The translations under genes and the position numbers were made by a program. A DNA stretch of 64,000 nucleotides from Antitrichia curtipendula. Its lineage: Eukaryota; Streptophyta; Bryopsida; Hypnales; Leucodontaceae. Location of the stretch: assembly GCA_951230915.1 (NCBI GenBank), contig OX579635.1, positions 28,458,001-28,522,000 of the forward strand, read 5' to 3'. The notes beneath the pieces are model-generated. The model made no database searches and had not been told where the DNA came from. It saw only the letters and a program-made list of their open reading frames with translations. Positions 61,528 to 64,000 of the stretch are shown here, piece by piece (position 1 is the stretch's first letter; each line of letters starts with the position of its first letter).

Positions 61528-63539
61528 GCTTATTGGATCGGTTGTGTGTGGTTCCACTGAAACTTCATTGCCAGTTCAGTTTCCTAGCAAATTTGTGAAT
61601 CTACTACAGTACGAATATCTGACTGTTGCGACGAAACTGGCAATAGTTACCATACCAATGCGCCTGGACTGTCAATAGAGTTCCTCCAATGAGAAAAACG
61701 TGCGGCAGTATGACGTTGATAGCTCGTGCTGGCAGCAGGAGTCACTTCGGGTAAGCTTGCTCAGCGTTGACTTCTCCTCAAGAGCATGGATTGGAGCGCG
61801 TTGGAGCATGGATTTCTGCCAAAAGAAACTGGCTGGATGCGCTACAACCTGTACCTGCATTATGTTATGACCTCACCGGATTTTTTTGAAGATTTCCTAA
61901 TGGCATAGAAATGTTTAGGATGAGGTTCCAAATGAAAAGAAGATTTTCAGAAATGGATCGGGTAGGAAAATTAAATCTCGGCATTTTGGTAGGTTGCCCT
62001 TGGAGTGTGTGGGAAAATTACCAATTTGAATTTTGAAGGCCTTTTCTTTGGTGGGCAATTGACCGGGCACATACTTTCTAGGAAATTTTTGTTACAATGT
62101 GCATAGTAGAATATTGTACAAGATATCCTTCATTTTATTGGCATTTGATGTGATTGGCTCACTGGCATTCAATTTTTTGTTTACCTATTTGGTTTTATCA
62201 TTCTTCTTTTCTATTCAGCCTTTTTGTTTTGTTTTCACCAAGTCATTGGTGGCCGTCGATGGGCTCCACTGAGCAATTTTGGTTGTAGATGCATTCAAGG
62301 TTTACGAGCCAATAGTTTGGGAGGTGGGAGCTCTAGGAGCTTGAGTCATAGAGTGTTGCATTCTTGGATTTCTCTCACATCCACTTTGTTGGCGCTCAGA
62401 ATCTCGTGTTTAATCTTTGAAGTTTCAATTTTGAAATTCTTCTCCCTTTTTCATTGTGCATTGTACAAGTTTGCTTAGAAATATTTGTATGCGACTCATG
62501 TGCCTCTATAATCGACTTTGTGTTGAGTTGCGGTGGCAATTTGGTATCAGATTCATTCTAAACTTGCTTGTTGTTGCTTCCCGCATGTGATTGATGTGTG
62601 ATTCTACAACTTGCAGACTTGCCATGGCTTCTTGGTGCGCAATTCACTTGCAAGCTTGCAGTGGATTGTGTGACTTGCAGACTTGCAAATTTTATTCTCA
62701 AGGCAATCATTTTGCCCATCTGATCCTATTGAAAGTACATGATCTATTAATTCAAGGCCTTTTGCGTTTCTAAGAGCCACTCTCTATTGGACTACCAGAC
62801 GTTCCAAACTGGTATGCTTTGCACAATATCCGTCTCAAGTTAATTGGGCTATAAGTTTAAAAATCTTTGAATTTTGATTTTAGTAGCTCAGTTTACCCCT
62901 CCAGGCCAAGGTCTAGACCCTCTAGCTTTGCATTCCAAAACTTCATGAACTGGAACGTGGACCTCCAACCGGAACTCCAAGTGCTCACCAATTTGTAAAG
63001 GAGCCCCCTCGCTTGTCCATAATTGGACATCCATGTCTCTTATAGAGACCAGCTTTAACTAGGTTGTATGCCTAAATCTTGCACCCTATTTTTTTCTCCC
63101 CTTTTCTCTTTCCTGTTTCCCCCCTACTTCCCTTTCCCATTTTTTTTTCAAACTACAAATTGTAAGTTGTCCATGCTCATTGGTTGTAATGGAAGACTTA
63201 CTACTTCTACCTTCTAATTTCCAAGTTGCTCATTGTAGCAAGTTCCGGCCATGGCTAAGAGGCAAAATTCCATCCATGATCACTACTTCACAAAGTCCCG
63301 TCAAATGGATTAGGTGGAGTTGGCCTTACTTTATATGTAAGAGCTCCAAATCAACAACTAGTCTACAATCTAGTACGGATCAACCTCCCCTTATCAAGCA
63401 AGAATTCCATAAGGTTTGTAGAAAGAACAGTGGTTTATACAATTTGAGTGGTTGGAAATTTCTACCAAGGTGGGCAATTTTTTTTGCAAAGTCTATCTAG
63501 AGAAAGGGGTCCGCTTAGTCTATGCAAAAGAAGGGTCCA
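61528..63539. other. Spacer
   Basis: No gene is supported. CTTGCAGACTTGC occurs twice at about 62608 and 62670. A C/T-rich run lies at about 63085-63150. The 63180-63500 frame could be a worn part of the hAT transposase that follows, but no motif is convincing. Confidence 0.45.
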
Positions 63540-63559
63540 AAAATTTCAATAGTAATTCA

Positions 63560-63788
63560 GAAGAAAAATAATTTGTAGAATCCACAATTCCCTATTTTTT
63601 GACATTATGATTGATGAGTCTATTGACATCAAAAGTCAATGGACATTTTGTATTTTTTGCAATGATTGTTGAGGAGGGTTTGTCCATAATTGTCTTCTTA
63701 GGCCTTCTACAAATAGAAAGTAGCAAGAAGGATGCTACTGTCATTTTCGACACTCTCATTACAAAAAATTTGAATTCTGAAGAATGTT
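63560..63788 (+). pseudogene. hAT-type transposase fragment
   Basis: FFDIMIDESIDIKSQ, then after a frameshift near 63635-63660, HFVFFAMIVEEGLSIIVFLG and LLQIESSKKDATVIFDTLI. This order resembles the catalytic region of hAT/zinc-finger-type transposases found in plants. It ends at 63788, where a different transposon begins. Confidence 0.55.
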
Positions 63789-64000
63789 CACTACAACAAA
63801 ACCAGTGTTTTATGACTGCAACGTGGCTGACATGAGTCATTACCGACGAGTCGCTTCGGACATCAGTCATATTGGTAGTCATATTTTTTGGGGGGTATAA
63901 TTATCCATAATTAGCCGTATTTTTTGCCAACAAGGCGTATACTTTGACTATCTTTGAGGGCTTGACTTTTTTTTTAGTTGCCCGGGCAAACAAAAATAAA
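63789..64000 (+). mobile_element. End of a CACTA (En/Spm-like) transposon, continuing past the window
   Basis: CACTACAACAAAACCAGTG at 63789 has the canonical CACTA start and closely resembles plant En/Spm termini (CACTACAAGAAAA type). AGTCAT units (GAGTCAT, CAGTCATATT, TAGTCATATT) follow as likely subterminal repeats. The preceding GTT would be the 3-bp target duplication; the other end is outside the window. Confidence 0.65.

Noticed and set aside
61248..61598. 116-residue open frame with repeated NSRSCPQLL
   Set aside because: Produced by the 36-bp tandem repeat, which keeps frame; no evidence of coding.

Overview
This window is nuclear DNA from a green plant. It holds spliced genes with GT-AG introns, and two apparent GC-AG introns, whose products are plant-type: a theta-class glutathione S-transferase, eIF4A-III with the plant DESD box, a YqaJ-type nuclease and an EPL1-PHD-ePHD chromatin protein. 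Short introns, a decayed TKL-type kinase and long AT-rich, repeat-laden spacers suggest a non-seed plant such as a bryophyte. That placement is an inference; no species is assigned.

Layout: 1-5.4 kb is AT-rich spacer with the remnant of a transposon end at about 660-868. 6.0-8.6 kb is the theta GST gene (+). 8.6-13.7 kb is repeat-rich spacer. 13.69-25.87 kb is a large Mutator-like DNA transposon. 25.9-31.9 kb is spacer with a 196-bp relative of that transposon (9-bp target duplication). 32.4-35.3 kb is eIF4A-III (+). 37.0-39.3 kb is a YqaJ/lambda-exonuclease-like gene (-), divergent from a 2,422-residue EPL1-PHD-ePHD protein gene (+, 40.6-50.2 kb). 50.2-55.2 kb is spacer with a duplicated segment. 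55.2-56.7 kb is a broken protein kinase. 57-64 kb holds TIR elements, a perfect 163-bp palindrome, a 36-bp tandem repeat, and a hAT transposase fragment cut by what looks like a CACTA-type transposon end at the right edge.

The most interesting object is the 12.2-kb transposon. A 13-bp direct repeat lies at its edges and its inverted ends are built from TGTGAGC repeats. Two divergent spliced genes lie inside. One (-) encodes a MULE-type transposase with a WRKY-GCM1-like zinc finger, a DDE core and a C-terminal SWIM finger. The other (+, ten exons) encodes a protein of about 1,239 residues that reads as a ParB/sulfiredoxin-like domain (DGNHR motif) joined to a circularly permuted N4/N6-type DNA methyltransferase whose catalytic motif IV is non-canonical. 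Each gene is otherwise open but carries exactly one in-frame stop, so this copy looks recently disabled. Two introns of the methyltransferase gene contain near-perfect 233-bp hairpins, and another holds a minisatellite of AGCCGTTGACGGCT boxes. A DNA transposon that carries its own ParB-methyltransferase is the candidate undescribed system.
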